The notes beneath the pieces are model-generated. The model was not told where the DNA came from. It did no database searches and was given only the letters and a program-made list of their open reading frames with translations. The translations under genes and the position numbers were made by a program. Below, piece by piece: positions 7,715-16,940 of a DNA stretch of 64,000 nucleotides. Each line of letters opens with the position of its first letter. Position 1 is the first letter of the stretch. This DNA is from CAVUAF01 sp963739375 (GTDB taxonomy: Bacteria; Acidobacteriota; Terriglobia; Terriglobales; Acidobacteriaceae), in the NCBI GenBank assembly GCA_963739375.1, contig CAVUAF010000020.1:248001-312000 (forward strand). Reading direction: 5' to 3'.

Positions 7715-10069
7715 ATGCCGGGATACGCACAACCGAAGCCCTTCTCCCCCACGCGGGTCGCCGTAATTGGAAACTATCTTCCGCGCCAATGTGGCATCGC
7801 CACCTTTACCACGGACCTTTGCGACGCGCTGGCGGCGGAAGACGCCGCCGCGACCTTGTTCGCGGTCGCCGTCAATGACGCGGATGCGGAGTACAGCTAT
7901 CCCGAACGGGTTCGCTTTGAGCTCCGCGAAGGCGATCTCTCGACCTACCGAAGCGCTGCGGAATTCCTTAACTTCAACAACGTGGACTTGGTTTGCCTGC
8001 AACACGAGTACGGGATTTTTGGCGGCGAGGCCGGCAGCCACATCTTGTGGTTGCTGCGCTCCCTCAAAATGCCGATCGTGACCACGCTCCACACCGTCCT
8101 GCGCGATCCCAACCCCGCGCAGCGCCAGGTGATGGACGATCTCGCCGTCCTCTCCGACCGCCTCATTGTGATGAGCGAACATTCCTCCCGCTTCCTGCAG
8201 GACATTTACCATGTGCCGGCCGGCAAGATCGATTTCATCCCCCACGGTGTTCCCGACCTTCCCTTCGTCGATCCCAATTTCTACAAGGCTTGCGTAGACG
8301 CCGAAGGAAAGTCCGTCCTCCTCACCTTCGGCCTGCTCTCGCCCAACAAGGGAGTCGAGAATGTGATTCAAGCCATGCCGCGCATCCTCGCGCGCCACCA
8401 GAATGTCGTGTACCTCGTGACCGGCGCGACCCATCCGCACATCCGGCGGCGCGAGGGCGATCGCTATCGCGAGTCCCTGCAGGCGTTGGCGCGCAAGCTC
8501 GGAGTGGAAACGAATGTAATGTTCCACAACCGCTTTGTCAGCCCGGCCGAACTCGTGGAATTCCTCGGCTCCGCCGACATCTACATCACGCCCTACCGAT
8601 CGGAAGGGCAGGTCGTTTCCGGAACCTTGTCGTACGCCCTGAGCGCTGGCAAGGCAATCATTTCGACTCCTTACCTGCATGCGCGCGAACTTCTCGCCGA
8701 AGGCCGCGGAATCCTGGTGCCGTTCGATAATCCGAGTGCGATCGCCGATACGGCAGTTGATCTTCTGGACCAGGAAGCGGCGCGCCACGCCATGCGCAAG
8801 CGCGCCTACCTGCATGCCCGCGAGATGACCTGGAAGAAGGTCGCCCACAAGTACCGCCAGGCGTTTGCCCAGGCCCACGCCGATCGGACGCGAGTGCCGC
8901 GCCCCACGTTTTCGGCGCCGCTGGCCGAGCCGTCGTTCCAGCGGCTGCCCGCCATCAAGCTGGATCACCTGCTGCGCCTTACCGATGACACCGGCTTGCT
9001 TCAGCACGCGCTGTTTACGGTGCCCAATCTCGCCGAAGGCTACACCACCGACGACAATGCGCGCGCCCTGGTCGTTACCGTCTTACTGGAGCAACTGGGC
9101 GCCCACGGCCTGCCGGACACGGCCCACCTCGCCGCCAGGTACCTGGGCTTCCTGAAGCTGGCCTTTCATGCCGAGACCGGCAGGTTCAGGAATTGCCTGA
9201 GCTACCAGCGGGATTGGCTCGACGCCGGCTCCGAGGATTGTCATGGGCACGCCCTATGGGCCTTGGGAACGGTCCTGGGCCGGTCCAAAGATCCCGGACT
9301 AAGAGGGGCGGCCGGACACCTTTTCGAACTCGCGCTGCCCGCCCTGCCGGCTCTCACCAGTCCGCGCGCCTGGGCGTTCGCGTTGCTGGGAGTTCAGGAG
9401 TATCTCGAGGGGTTTCCCGGCGATCGCGATGCCCTCGGCATCCGTGGCCAGCTGACCCAACGCTTGCTGACTCGCTACGCCGATGCCCACTCTCCGGGAT
9501 GGAACTGGTTTGAAGACTCCGTCGCCTATGCCAACGCGCGGCTGCCCCAGGCCCTGCTGGCCGTTCCCGCGGTTGATTCCGCCGCTCTTGCCCTGTCGAC
9601 CGGCCTCGAATCGTTGGACTGGCTGGCCACGATTCAGCGTTCCAGCCCTGCCGGCCACTTCATTCCCATCGGATCCGACGGCTTCTATCCCAAGGGCGGC
9701 GAACGGGCGCGCTTCGATCAGCAGCCCATCGAGGCCGGCGCCATGGTTTCCGCTTGCCTGCAAGCGCTCCGCGTGACGGGCGATCCGCGCTGGCGCCAGG
9801 AGGCCTGGTCGGCATTCAACTGGTTCCTGGGCCAGAATGACCGCCAATTGCCGCTTTACGATTCTTCCACCGGCGGCTGCCGCGACGGGCTGCATCCCAA
9901 CCGCGCCAACGAGAACCAGGGCGCGGAGTCTACGCTTTCATTCCTGATGGCGCTTCTGGAGCTCCGCCTGCTGGAACAATCGGAACTGCGGCAAGCGCAG
10001 CTTGCTGAAGAAGACCCCGTCCCGGCGATTCCACCGGAGCCGCGCGTCGTTGGCGAAGTGCCTCGATGA
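7715..10069 (+). CDS. GT4-family glycosyltransferase fused to a C-terminal alpha/alpha-toroid domain
   Basis: This protein of about 784 residues has two parts. Residues about 12-395 are a GT-B retaining glycosyltransferase of family GT4 (start VIGNYLPRQCGIATFTTDL; donor-side region with LLTFGLLSPNKGVENVIQAM and SEGQVVSGTLSYALSAGKA). Residues about 405-765 look like a helical toroid of the kind in glycan-processing enzymes (NLAEGYTTDDNARALVV, CHGHALWALG, NENQGAESTLSF). Two adjacent ATGs (7712, 7715) follow AAAAGGA; the second has the better spacing. Its stop overlaps the next start (ATGA at 10066), so it is coupled to the GH130 gene. The pair suggests synthesis or turnover of a mannose-containing glycan; the substrate is inference. 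Confidence 0.85.
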   Translation: MPGYAQPKPFSPTRVAVIGNYLPRQCGIATFTTDLCDALAAEDAAATLFAVAVNDADAEYSYPERVRFELREGDLSTYRSAAEFLNFNNVDLVCLQHEYGIFGGEAGSHILWLLRSLKMPIVTTLHTVLRDPNPAQRQVMDDLAVLSDRLIVMSEHSSRFLQDIYHVPAGKIDFIPHGVPDLPFVDPNFYKACVDAEGKSVLLTFGLLSPNKGVENVIQAMPRILARHQNVVYLVTGATHPHIRRREGDRYRESLQALARKLGVETNVMFHNRFVSPAELVEFLGSADIYITPYRSEGQVVSGTLSYALSAGKAIISTPYLHARELLAEGRGILVPFDNPSAIADTAVDLLDQEAARHAMRKRAYLHAREMTWKKVAHKYRQAFAQAHADRTRVPRPTFSAPLAEPSFQRLPAIKLDHLLRLTDDTGLLQHALFTVPNLAEGYTTDDNARALVVTVLLEQLGAHGLPDTAHLAARYLGFLKLAFHAETGRFRNCLSYQRDWLDAGSEDCHGHALWALGTVLGRSKDPGLRGAAGHLFELALPALPALTSPRAWAFALLGVQEYLEGFPGDRDALGIRGQLTQRLLTRYADAHSPGWNWFEDSVAYANARLPQALLAVPAVDSAALALSTGLESLDWLATIQRSSPAGHFIPIGSDGFYPKGGERARFDQQPIEAGAMVSACLQALRVTGDPRWRQEAWSAFNWFLGQNDRQLPLYDSSTGGCRDGLHPNRANENQGAESTLSFLMALLELRLLEQSELRQAQLAEEDPVPAIPPEPRVVGEVPR

Positions 10070-11082
10070 GTTCGCCGATTATGCGTGATACCCTTATGCC
10101 GGTGGCGACGAACCGTTACGGAACCCTGTTTACGCGGCATTCCGGCAACCCCATCCTGACGGCCGACCATTGGCCGTATCCCATCCACAGTGTGTTCAAC
10201 GCCGGCGCCACGGTCTTGGCGGATGGTGTGACCCTGCTGCTTTGCCGCGTCGAGGACCGCCGCGGCCTTTCTCACCTGTGCGCCGCGCGCTCCGCCAACG
10301 GCGTGGATGGATGGCAGATTGACCCTGAGCCCACGCTTCTTCCCGATACCACGAAACATCCGGAAGAACTTTGGGGCATCGAGGACCCGCGCATCACCTA
10401 TGTTCCCGAATTAGGTCAGTACGTGGTCACCTACACCTCGTTCTCGCGCGGCGGGCCGGGCGTCTCTCTCGCTTTGACCAAGGACTTTCATATTTTCGAG
10501 CGCTACGGCGTGATCATGTCTCCGGAGGACAAAGACGCGGCGCTGCTGCCCCGCCGCATCGGCGGGCTATGGGCGCTGATTCACCGTCCCATGACCACCC
10601 TCGGCGTCCACATGTGGATTTCGTATTCCCACGACCTGCGCTATTGGGGGGACCACAAGCTCATGCTGGAAGCCCGCCGCGGCGCCTGGTGGGATGCCAA
10701 TAAGATCGGCCTGTCGCCGCCGCCGATCGAAACGGCGAGGGGCTGGCTAGTGCTTTACCACGGCGTTCGCCACACCGCTTCGGGAGCCCTCTACCGGCTG
10801 GGCGTGGCGTTGTTTGACATTGAGAAACCGGACAAATGCCTGCTGCGAGGCGAGTCGTGGATTTTTGGTCCGGAAGCCGACTACGAACACGGCGGAGATG
10901 TTCGCGATGCCGTCTTCCCCTGCGGATACACCCTGGGCCCCGATGGCGACGCCATCAATCTGTATTACGGCGCCGCCGATTCCTGCATCGCACTCGCCCG
11001 GGGCAGCGTGCAGTCGCTTCTGCGCTGGCTCGACGTCAACGGCCGTTTCGAACGCCGGCAGGAGTGGCTGAGTGAACGTTGA
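10066..11082 (+). CDS. GH130 family glycoside phosphorylase/hydrolase
   Basis: This 338-residue protein has the five-bladed propeller motifs of family GH130. These include FNAGATVLADGVTLLLCRVEDRRG, here split across blades, WGIEDPRITYV (whose Asp is the expected catalytic acid) and DAALLPRRIGGLWALIHRP. Known GH130 members act on beta-mannosides, many by phosphorolysis giving mannose-1-phosphate. The gene is translationally coupled to the GT4-toroid gene by a 4-base overlap, so the two probably act on the same glycan. Its last 47 bases overlap the 3' end of the convergent gene at 11036. Linkage specificity cannot be read from the sequence. Confidence 0.9.
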   Translation: MSSPIMRDTLMPVATNRYGTLFTRHSGNPILTADHWPYPIHSVFNAGATVLADGVTLLLCRVEDRRGLSHLCAARSANGVDGWQIDPEPTLLPDTTKHPEELWGIEDPRITYVPELGQYVVTYTSFSRGGPGVSLALTKDFHIFERYGVIMSPEDKDAALLPRRIGGLWALIHRPMTTLGVHMWISYSHDLRYWGDHKLMLEARRGAWWDANKIGLSPPPIETARGWLVLYHGVRHTASGALYRLGVALFDIEKPDKCLLRGESWIFGPEADYEHGGDVRDAVFPCGYTLGPDGDAINLYYGAADSCIALARGSVQSLLRWLDVNGRFERRQEWLSER

Positions 11083-13426
11083 CGGTGGCAAGGAAGGCCA
11101 CCGTCGCGATCAGGTAGGCGCCGACCCCCGTCCAGAACGACGCTGTGATCCCCGCGGCCAGCGAGACGATCACCGCCAGGACGGAAGCACACACCGAAGT
11201 GGCGCCGTTGAGTCCCCACAGCCAGGGTGTGATCGCGGCCGAGCGCCTGGCCGCAACTCTCATGCCGAGCGGGAACGCCATACCCATGAGATATCCGATC
11301 GGAGCCAGGATCATCACCGCCAACAATATGCGGACCGGGGTCTCGGCGCTGCTGCACCGGGCGACGATGGCCGGGGTGGCCCCACCAAACCCGACGAGGC
11401 TCAGCAGCAACAGCGCCAGCGTCACCAGGGACTGCCCGCGCGTCCGGACCCGGTTGCTGGCGAGGCTGCCCAGGCCGCTGAACGTGAGCAGCGAGAAGAG
11501 CACGACCGACAGGGCGTAGGTAGGATGGCCCAGGAAAACGATCAGCCGCTGCATCTGTGAAATCTCCACCATCATGAAGCCGATTCCGATGCCGCCGAAG
11601 TAAATGAACAGCGGCGTGGATCCGCGCAACGCGCTGCGCTCGGCGGTGAGACCGAGCGGAACCAGGATGCATCCCACCGTCAGGAGCGTGACCACCAGCG
11701 CCAGACCGAGCAGGGTGGACACCACATCCACATTGGCCTTGAGTAAGACCCGGGAGCGTTCCGGGTGCAGGAGGTCCCGCAGGCGCAGCATGTCGAAGAA
11801 GAACGGCCGATCGTCCGTCGGCGGGGTAACATCGACGGCGAACGTGCGGGTGAACTTCGGAACGTCATCACTGGAGGCGATCCGGCCGAACACCTCGTCC
11901 ACGGCGAACGTCGGGGTCAGGACCACGTCGAATCCCATCTGCTGGGCGAAGTCCTGCATCCCGGCAATGTCCGCAGCCGAGAACGGCTGCTTGCTGACCA
12001 GAATCGTTCCGATTCCCGAATGCACACTCGTGGCTCGCAGAATGATGATGTTCTGGCGGGGCTTCTGGACGCCGCTCTCCCGCAGCGCCTCGGCGGCTAA
12101 CGCGGTGAGGCGATACATCTCCCACGGTGATTCCGGCTTGTACCAGCGCGAGAAGGTGACCACCCCGCGGTCCGTGAGCTTCGCCAGGAACATCTTCCAG
12201 GCCTGGGTGGTGTACAGCGAGTTCTCGGTCAGCACGAACGCCCCCGCCGAACTCGCCGCCCAGGTATCCACCAGCGAGGCCTGGATGATGTCGAACTGGG
12301 CGGACTGCCGCGCCACATAGCTGCGCGCTTCGTCATTGACGAAATGTACGCGCGGGTCCCGATCGAGGTGGCCGGAGAAATCTCCGTAGCGCTCGTTGAC
12401 GGCTTGGAGAATGTCGCCATTGATCTCCACGGCGACCACGGATTTCTGGTGGAAAACCAGCGCCGAGAGCACGTCGCGTCCCCCGCCGGCGCCGATGACC
12501 AGGACGTTGGACTCAGGCCGCAGATAGTGCGCGGCATTGATGATGTCGTATTTCAGGAACTGCAGGTTCGCGTCGTCGGCCGGGTAATTCGTGATGGGGG
12601 TGGCGGCGATGGAATCGATGAACAGCGCCAGCTCCTGCTGCGGAGCACGCTGCGCTTTGAACTTCGCACTCAGGCCCCAGCCAAACGGCGGCGGCCCCAG
12701 CGGCGCGCGGGAAACGGTCACGCGCGAAAAATGGTTCCACTTCTCGTAGATTTTGTCACCCCCCGCGCTCCGCAGCTCGGCGAAGGAGAATCGGGTGCCC
12801 TGCAGCAGGACGCTGGCCGCGGCCACGCCTCCCACCACCAGCACCGCTCGATAACTCAAAGACCGCACCTGCGGCGAACCTGCCCGGGAGAACATGACGC
12901 CTGCCAGCGCACCCGCGGTGGCAATGACCAGGACTGCGCTCGGGCCGCTGAACAGCCGCAACAGGCCGATCATGGCCAGGCATCCGCACGCCGCGCCCAG
13001 CAGGTCCGCGGCATACAGTTTCGCCGTTCGCGCGGGATACCGGGTGAGCGCCAGGCAGACGCACACCCCGCTGCACGTGAAGGGCGCTGCCGTAATGATG
13101 TAGATCCAGGAAAGTGACCGTACCGTCCAACGTGCATCGTTGGCCAGCAGGTCCTGGCAGAGGCTGCACAGGACCATGGTGACGGCGAACCCTAGCGCGC
13201 TGTACGCCAGGTGGTCCTCGGTTCGCTCCACCCGGAAGAAGCCGGGCAACACATAAACCAGCACTGCGCCAACGCTCATTCCGAACATGGCCACGGATAC
13301 CGCGACAAAGGCGAAGTGGTACCACATGATCACGCTGAAAATGCGGGTCAACAGCACTTCATACGTTACCGTGGCCAGCGTAACCAGAAACAGTCCGGCG
13401 TAGGTCCAGCGCGACGGATGAGTCAC
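11036..13426 (-). CDS. Polytopic membrane protein with spermidine-synthase-like domain
   Basis: This protein of about 796 residues has an N-terminal block of roughly seven membrane helices (about 5-215). A cytoplasmic Rossmann methyltransferase-like domain follows (about 285-520), with a nucleotide motif VLVIGAGGGRDVLSALV and acidic VEING. A C-terminal block of further helices completes it. Such fusions are annotated as spermidine-synthase-like, but the polyamine specificity is unproven and many lack aminopropyl transfer activity. GTG 13426 is preferred (AAGGA six bases upstream, hydrophobic helix soon after) over a TTG at 13483 that abuts its own GGAGG. It converges with and overlaps the GH130 gene by 47 bases. 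Confidence 0.82.
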   Translation of the reverse strand: MTHPSRWTYAGLFLVTLATVTYEVLLTRIFSVIMWYHFAFVAVSVAMFGMSVGAVLVYVLPGFFRVERTEDHLAYSALGFAVTMVLCSLCQDLLANDARWTVRSLSWIYIITAAPFTCSGVCVCLALTRYPARTAKLYAADLLGAACGCLAMIGLLRLFSGPSAVLVIATAGALAGVMFSRAGSPQVRSLSYRAVLVVGGVAAASVLLQGTRFSFAELRSAGGDKIYEKWNHFSRVTVSRAPLGPPPFGWGLSAKFKAQRAPQQELALFIDSIAATPITNYPADDANLQFLKYDIINAAHYLRPESNVLVIGAGGGRDVLSALVFHQKSVVAVEINGDILQAVNERYGDFSGHLDRDPRVHFVNDEARSYVARQSAQFDIIQASLVDTWAASSAGAFVLTENSLYTTQAWKMFLAKLTDRGVVTFSRWYKPESPWEMYRLTALAAEALRESGVQKPRQNIIILRATSVHSGIGTILVSKQPFSAADIAGMQDFAQQMGFDVVLTPTFAVDEVFGRIASSDDVPKFTRTFAVDVTPPTDDRPFFFDMLRLRDLLHPERSRVLLKANVDVVSTLLGLALVVTLLTVGCILVPLGLTAERSALRGSTPLFIYFGGIGIGFMMVEISQMQRLIVFLGHPTYALSVVLFSLLTFSGLGSLASNRVRTRGQSLVTLALLLLSLVGFGGATPAIVARCSSAETPVRILLAVMILAPIGYLMGMAFPLGMRVAARRSAAITPWLWGLNGATSVCASVLAVIVSLAAGITASFWTGVGAYLIATVAFLATVNVHSATPAGVRNGR

Positions 13427-13560
13427 TCCAGGTCCTTTCCGGGGGTGCCGCGCGGAACGCAGCACCCGTCTCGGCGTCAGCAACCTCCGCAGGATTGGGT
13501 ACCGCTCCCACCTCTCCTCGGTTTAGCTTCTTGGCCGAGTCACGCGCCCTGACAACGGCC

Positions 13561-14955
13561 CTAGTGGTGGCCGCCGCCCGCCAATTCGCGCAGGATGTCT
13601 CCCACAAACGACTTGGCATCCCCGAACAGCATCAGGGTCCGGTCGAGATAGTAGAGCGGATTATCAATCCCGGCGAAGCCCGGACTCATGCTGCGCTTGA
13701 TCACCATCACGGTGCGGGCCTTGTCCACGTCCAGGATCGGCATGCCGTAGATCGGGCTGCTGGCCTCGGTGCGGGCGGCGGGATTGGTGACGTCGTTGGC
13801 GCCGATCACCAGCGCCACATCCGTCTGCGGCATCTCCGGGTTGGCTTCGTCCAAATCCTGCAGCTTGTCGTAGGGGATGTCGGCCTCTGCCAGCAGCACG
13901 TTCATGTGTCCGGGCATGCGGCCGGCCACCGGGTGGATCCCGAACCGCACGTCCACGCCGCGCTTGGTGAGGGCGTCGTACAGTTCCCGCACCTTGTGTT
14001 GCGCCTGGGCCACCGCCATGCCATAGCCCGGAACGATCATCACCTTGCTGGCGCTCGCCAGGATCCCCGCGGCCTCCTCGGCCGTGGCGCTGCGCACCGT
14101 CCGGGCTTCGTCCGCCCCTGCCTTGCTCGCCTGCACCTGGCCGAAGGCCCCGAACACGACATTCGTGAACGAGCGGTTCATGGCCTTCGACATGATGACC
14201 GAGAGGATGAATCCCGAGGAACCGTCCAGCGCTCCGGCGATGATCAGCAGCTTGTTGTCCAGCACGAATCCCATGGCCGCGGCCGACAGGCCCGCGTACG
14301 AGTTGAGCAGCGAGATCACCGTCGGCATGTCGGCGCCGCCAATGGGAATGATCATCATCACCCCCAACACCAGGGGGACCGCCACGATCACCGGAAACAG
14401 GAGCCGCTGCTCGGGATGCATCACCAGCAGTGCCGCCACCACGATCGTCCCCGCCAGCAGCGCCAGGTTGACGAAGTTCTGTCCCCGGTACGTCAGGGGG
14501 CGTTGCGGCAGCACCTCCTGCAGCTTGCCGGCCGCCATCAGGCTCCCGGTGAAGGTCAGGGAGCCGAGGATGACCTCCGCGCACAGCACTCCCAGGGTGA
14601 AGTGCGGAATCTGCGGCGCCTGCAGGTAATACTCAGCCGTTCCCACCAGGGTGACGCAGAGGGCCCCGAAAGCGTGACTGAGGGCCGTCCGCTGCGGGAC
14701 CGCGGTCATCTGCACCAGTCCCAGCGGCACCCCGATGCCGCTCCCCACCACCAGGCCGACGGCGATCCACCGGTAATCCACGATGCCGTGGTGCAGCAGG
14801 GTCCCGGCAATGGCCAGCGCCATGCCGATTTCCCCCGCCCACACTCCGCGGCGCGCCGTCTTGGGCGTGTTCATCCACTTCAGCGCCAGGATGAACAGCG
14901 CCGTGGCGACCAGATAGATGAGCTGGATGATCGTGCTGTTGGCGGCCATGGTCAT
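13561..14955 (-). CDS. pntB: NAD(P) transhydrogenase subunit beta
   Basis: This 464-residue protein comprises the membrane domain (about nine helices, 1-260) and the soluble NADP(H)-binding dIII domain (about 290-464: VPGYGMAVAQAQHKVREL, GYAGIDNP-type ending GFAGIDNPLYY). Length and order match PntB. It transfers hydride between NADH and NADP+ coupled to proton flow. The start overlaps the stop of the small alpha subunit (ATGA at 14952-14955), so the three pnt genes form one coupled operon. Confidence 0.96.
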   Translation of the reverse strand: MTMAANSTIIQLIYLVATALFILALKWMNTPKTARRGVWAGEIGMALAIAGTLLHHGIVDYRWIAVGLVVGSGIGVPLGLVQMTAVPQRTALSHAFGALCVTLVGTAEYYLQAPQIPHFTLGVLCAEVILGSLTFTGSLMAAGKLQEVLPQRPLTYRGQNFVNLALLAGTIVVAALLVMHPEQRLLFPVIVAVPLVLGVMMIIPIGGADMPTVISLLNSYAGLSAAAMGFVLDNKLLIIAGALDGSSGFILSVIMSKAMNRSFTNVVFGAFGQVQASKAGADEARTVRSATAEEAAGILASASKVMIVPGYGMAVAQAQHKVRELYDALTKRGVDVRFGIHPVAGRMPGHMNVLLAEADIPYDKLQDLDEANPEMPQTDVALVIGANDVTNPAARTEASSPIYGMPILDVDKARTVMVIKRSMSPGFAGIDNPLYYLDRTLMLFGDAKSFVGDILRELAGGGHH

Positions 14956-15245
14956 GGTTTCTGGGGACGGCTGGTCTTGAACATCCGCAGCATGCGGTCG
15001 GTAATCAGGAAGCCGCCCACGATGTTGCTGGTGGCGGCGATGACCGCGATCGTGCCCAGCACCGTGGCCAGCGGGCCCTTGGCCTCGCCCACCAGCACGA
15101 TGGCGCCCACCACCGCGATCGCATCCAGGGCGTTGGTCAGCGACATCAGCGGCGTGTGCAGCAACGGCGAGATCCGCCGGATGACTTCAAATCCGATGAA
15201 TCCCGCCAGCATGAAAACGAAGAGACTGTTGGTGAGGTCTGGCAT
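14952..15245 (-). CDS. pntAB: NAD(P) transhydrogenase subunit alpha, part 2 (membrane segment)
   Basis: This 97-residue protein has three to four membrane helices and the conserved PLLHTPLMSLTNALDAI segment. It corresponds to the separate membrane piece of a three-subunit transhydrogenase, in which the alpha chain is split. It lies between pntAA (gap about 80 bases) and pntB (4-base overlap). Start ATG 15245 follows AAAGGACGAG. Confidence 0.95.
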   Translation of the reverse strand: MPDLTNSLFVFMLAGFIGFEVIRRISPLLHTPLMSLTNALDAIAVVGAIVLVGEAKGPLATVLGTIAVIAATSNIVGGFLITDRMLRMFKTSRPQKP

Positions 15246-15328
15246 GGTGCCGGGCTCGTCCTTTCGACCGCTGCTCCTACTGCATCGATTTCTGCCGCGC
15301 CTGCTCGCGCCGCGGGCCTGTGCCGATA

Positions 15329-16504
15329 CTAGGCGCCCTTCGCCACCAGCGCCGGCAGCGAGAAAAACTGCCGCACCCGCTCGTTGACGATTTCCCCGCC
15401 CCGCGTCAGCAGGGTTTCGCGGGTGATTTCATCTTCTCGATTGCACTGCAGTTTCCCTTCTTTCGTCATGTGGAGAATGAATGCACTCACATTGCGCGCG
15501 TACATCTGGCTGGCGTGGTACGGCAAACTGCTCGCCAGATTGATGTCCCCGATGATGGTCACCCCGTGTTCCACCGCCCGCTCCTCCGGCTGCGTCAACT
15601 CGCAGTTCCCTCCGCGCTCCGCGGCCAGGTCCACAATCACCGAGCCCGGGGCCATGTTCTGCACCATCTCCCGGGTGACCAGCACCGGAGGTTTCTTGCC
15701 GGGCACCACGGCCGCCGTGATGACCACGTCGCTTTCCGCCACCACGCGGCCCAGCAATTCGCGCTGCCGCACGTAGAAGGAATCATCCTGGGCACGCGCA
15801 TACCCGCGCGCGTCCTCGGCATCCCGGGCTTCGAGGGGCAGTTCCACAAATCTTCCGCCCACGCTCAGCACCTGCTCCTTGGCCGCCGCCCGCAGGTCAT
15901 AGGCGGAGACCACTGCGCCCAGCCGGCGCGCCGTGGCGATGGCCTGCAGTCCGGCCACCCCGGCGCCGATCACCAGCACCCGCGCCGGCGTAATCGTCCC
16001 CGCGGCCGTGGTCAGCATGGGAAACAGCCGCGGCAGGGTGCTGGCGGCGAGCAGCGCCGCCTTGTAGCCGCCTATTGTGGCCATGGCAGAGAGGGCATCC
16101 ATGCTCTGCGCCCGCGTGCTGCGCGGCATCAGTTCCACCGCGAACGACGTCACCCCGGTGGCGGCGATCTCGTTCAGCACCTCCAGCGAACCCAGCGGCC
16201 GCAGGAACCCGATCAGCACCTGGTCGCGGCGCAGCAGCGGGAGATCGGCCTTGCCCGTCCGGTCGTTGGAGCCGTAGCACAGCACCTGCACCATCACGTC
16301 GGCGCTCCCGAAGACCGCGGCCCGGTCGGGAAGGAGCTTCGCGCCGCGCGCGGCGTACTCGGCATCGGGATAACCGCTCTCCACCCCCGCTCCCGCCTCG
16401 GCCACCACCTCCCATCCCGCCTTGATCAGGCTGGGGATCGCCTTCGGGACCAGCGCCACGCGCCGCTCGCCGGGAAAACTCTCTTTCGTTACTCCGATGA
16501 TCAC
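15329..16504 (-). CDS. pntAA: NAD(P) transhydrogenase subunit alpha, part 1 (NAD-binding)
   Basis: This 391-residue protein of the alanine dehydrogenase/PntA family has an N-terminal VTKESFPGERRVALVP signature and a nucleotide-binding loop in VLVIGAGVAGLQAIATARRLGA (about 165-186). It forms the dI domain that binds NAD(H). GTG at 16504 is chosen because GGAG lies five bases upstream and homologues begin near VIIGVTKE; the frame is open further upstream without conservation. The upstream spacer carries an AACTG-type repeat and tRNA-Glu. Confidence 0.93.
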   Translation of the reverse strand: MIIGVTKESFPGERRVALVPKAIPSLIKAGWEVVAEAGAGVESGYPDAEYAARGAKLLPDRAAVFGSADVMVQVLCYGSNDRTGKADLPLLRRDQVLIGFLRPLGSLEVLNEIAATGVTSFAVELMPRSTRAQSMDALSAMATIGGYKAALLAASTLPRLFPMLTTAAGTITPARVLVIGAGVAGLQAIATARRLGAVVSAYDLRAAAKEQVLSVGGRFVELPLEARDAEDARGYARAQDDSFYVRQRELLGRVVAESDVVITAAVVPGKKPPVLVTREMVQNMAPGSVIVDLAAERGGNCELTQPEERAVEHGVTIIGDINLASSLPYHASQMYARNVSAFILHMTKEGKLQCNREDEITRETLLTRGGEIVNERVRQFFSLPALVAKGA

Positions 16505-16668
16505 GCGAACTCCTGCCCGCCGGACCCTTCCACCCAGGCCGGGCTGCCTAGCTTCGCAGAATTGGCCAAGCCGGGCAACCCCCTTGGCGCCGGTAATCCC
16601 GCAGTTCGCCTCCGCGAGCTGCGAGAACGGGCCGAGCATCGCGGCTGGCGAATCGCTCGCCAGTAGTG

Positions 16669-16709
16669 GGAACTGGCAACTGGCAACTGCCAACTGCCAC
16701 TGATAACTG
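16669..16709. repeat. AACTG-type degenerate short repeat (family E)
   Basis: This run consists of AACTGGCAACTGCC-like 7-base units (TGGCAACTGGCAACTGCC and variants) between pntAA and tRNA-Glu. The same family appears at 56199-56220 and, more loosely, around 60438 and 60723-60752. Confidence 0.6.
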
Positions 16710-16716
16710 GGTTTTC

Positions 16717-16794
16717 TGGCGTCCCCAGCGGGATTTGAACCCGCGTTACCGCCGTGAAAGGGCGATGTCCTAGGCCGGGCTAGACGATGGGGAC
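16717..16794 (-). tRNA. tRNA-Glu (anticodon UUC)
   Basis: The cloverleaf can be drawn. The acceptor GTCCCCA (16794-16788) pairs with TGGGGAC (16727-16721). The anticodon loop CTTTCAC gives anticodon TTC. The T-arm carries GGTTCAAATCC. The 3' CCA is encoded (16719-16717) after a G discriminator. The D-arm begins CGTCTAG. It is a single tRNA, upstream of pntAA on the same strand. Confidence 0.96.
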
Positions 16795-16940
16795 GCGGCG
16801 CAAAAGGCGGGAATACACGCCGCTCGGCGCGGCAAATTCATCGTAGCAGCGCCGCGGAATCGGTGTCAAAGCGCGCCCCCGGCGCTCACGTCACAGCCAC
16901 AGCCAGCACCCTGCGCTATACTCCGCCGTTCTCCCGCGCC

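Noticed and set aside
13495..15387. 630-codon plus-strand frame across the pnt genes
   Set aside because: It is antisense to pntB and pntAB, whose identity is certain, and its composition is His/Arg/Gln-rich noise.
16863..16940. Extended comM start at 16863
   Set aside because: The family begins at MLFKTLSAAVFGIDA (16941); the upstream part is unconserved and lies close to the tRNA.
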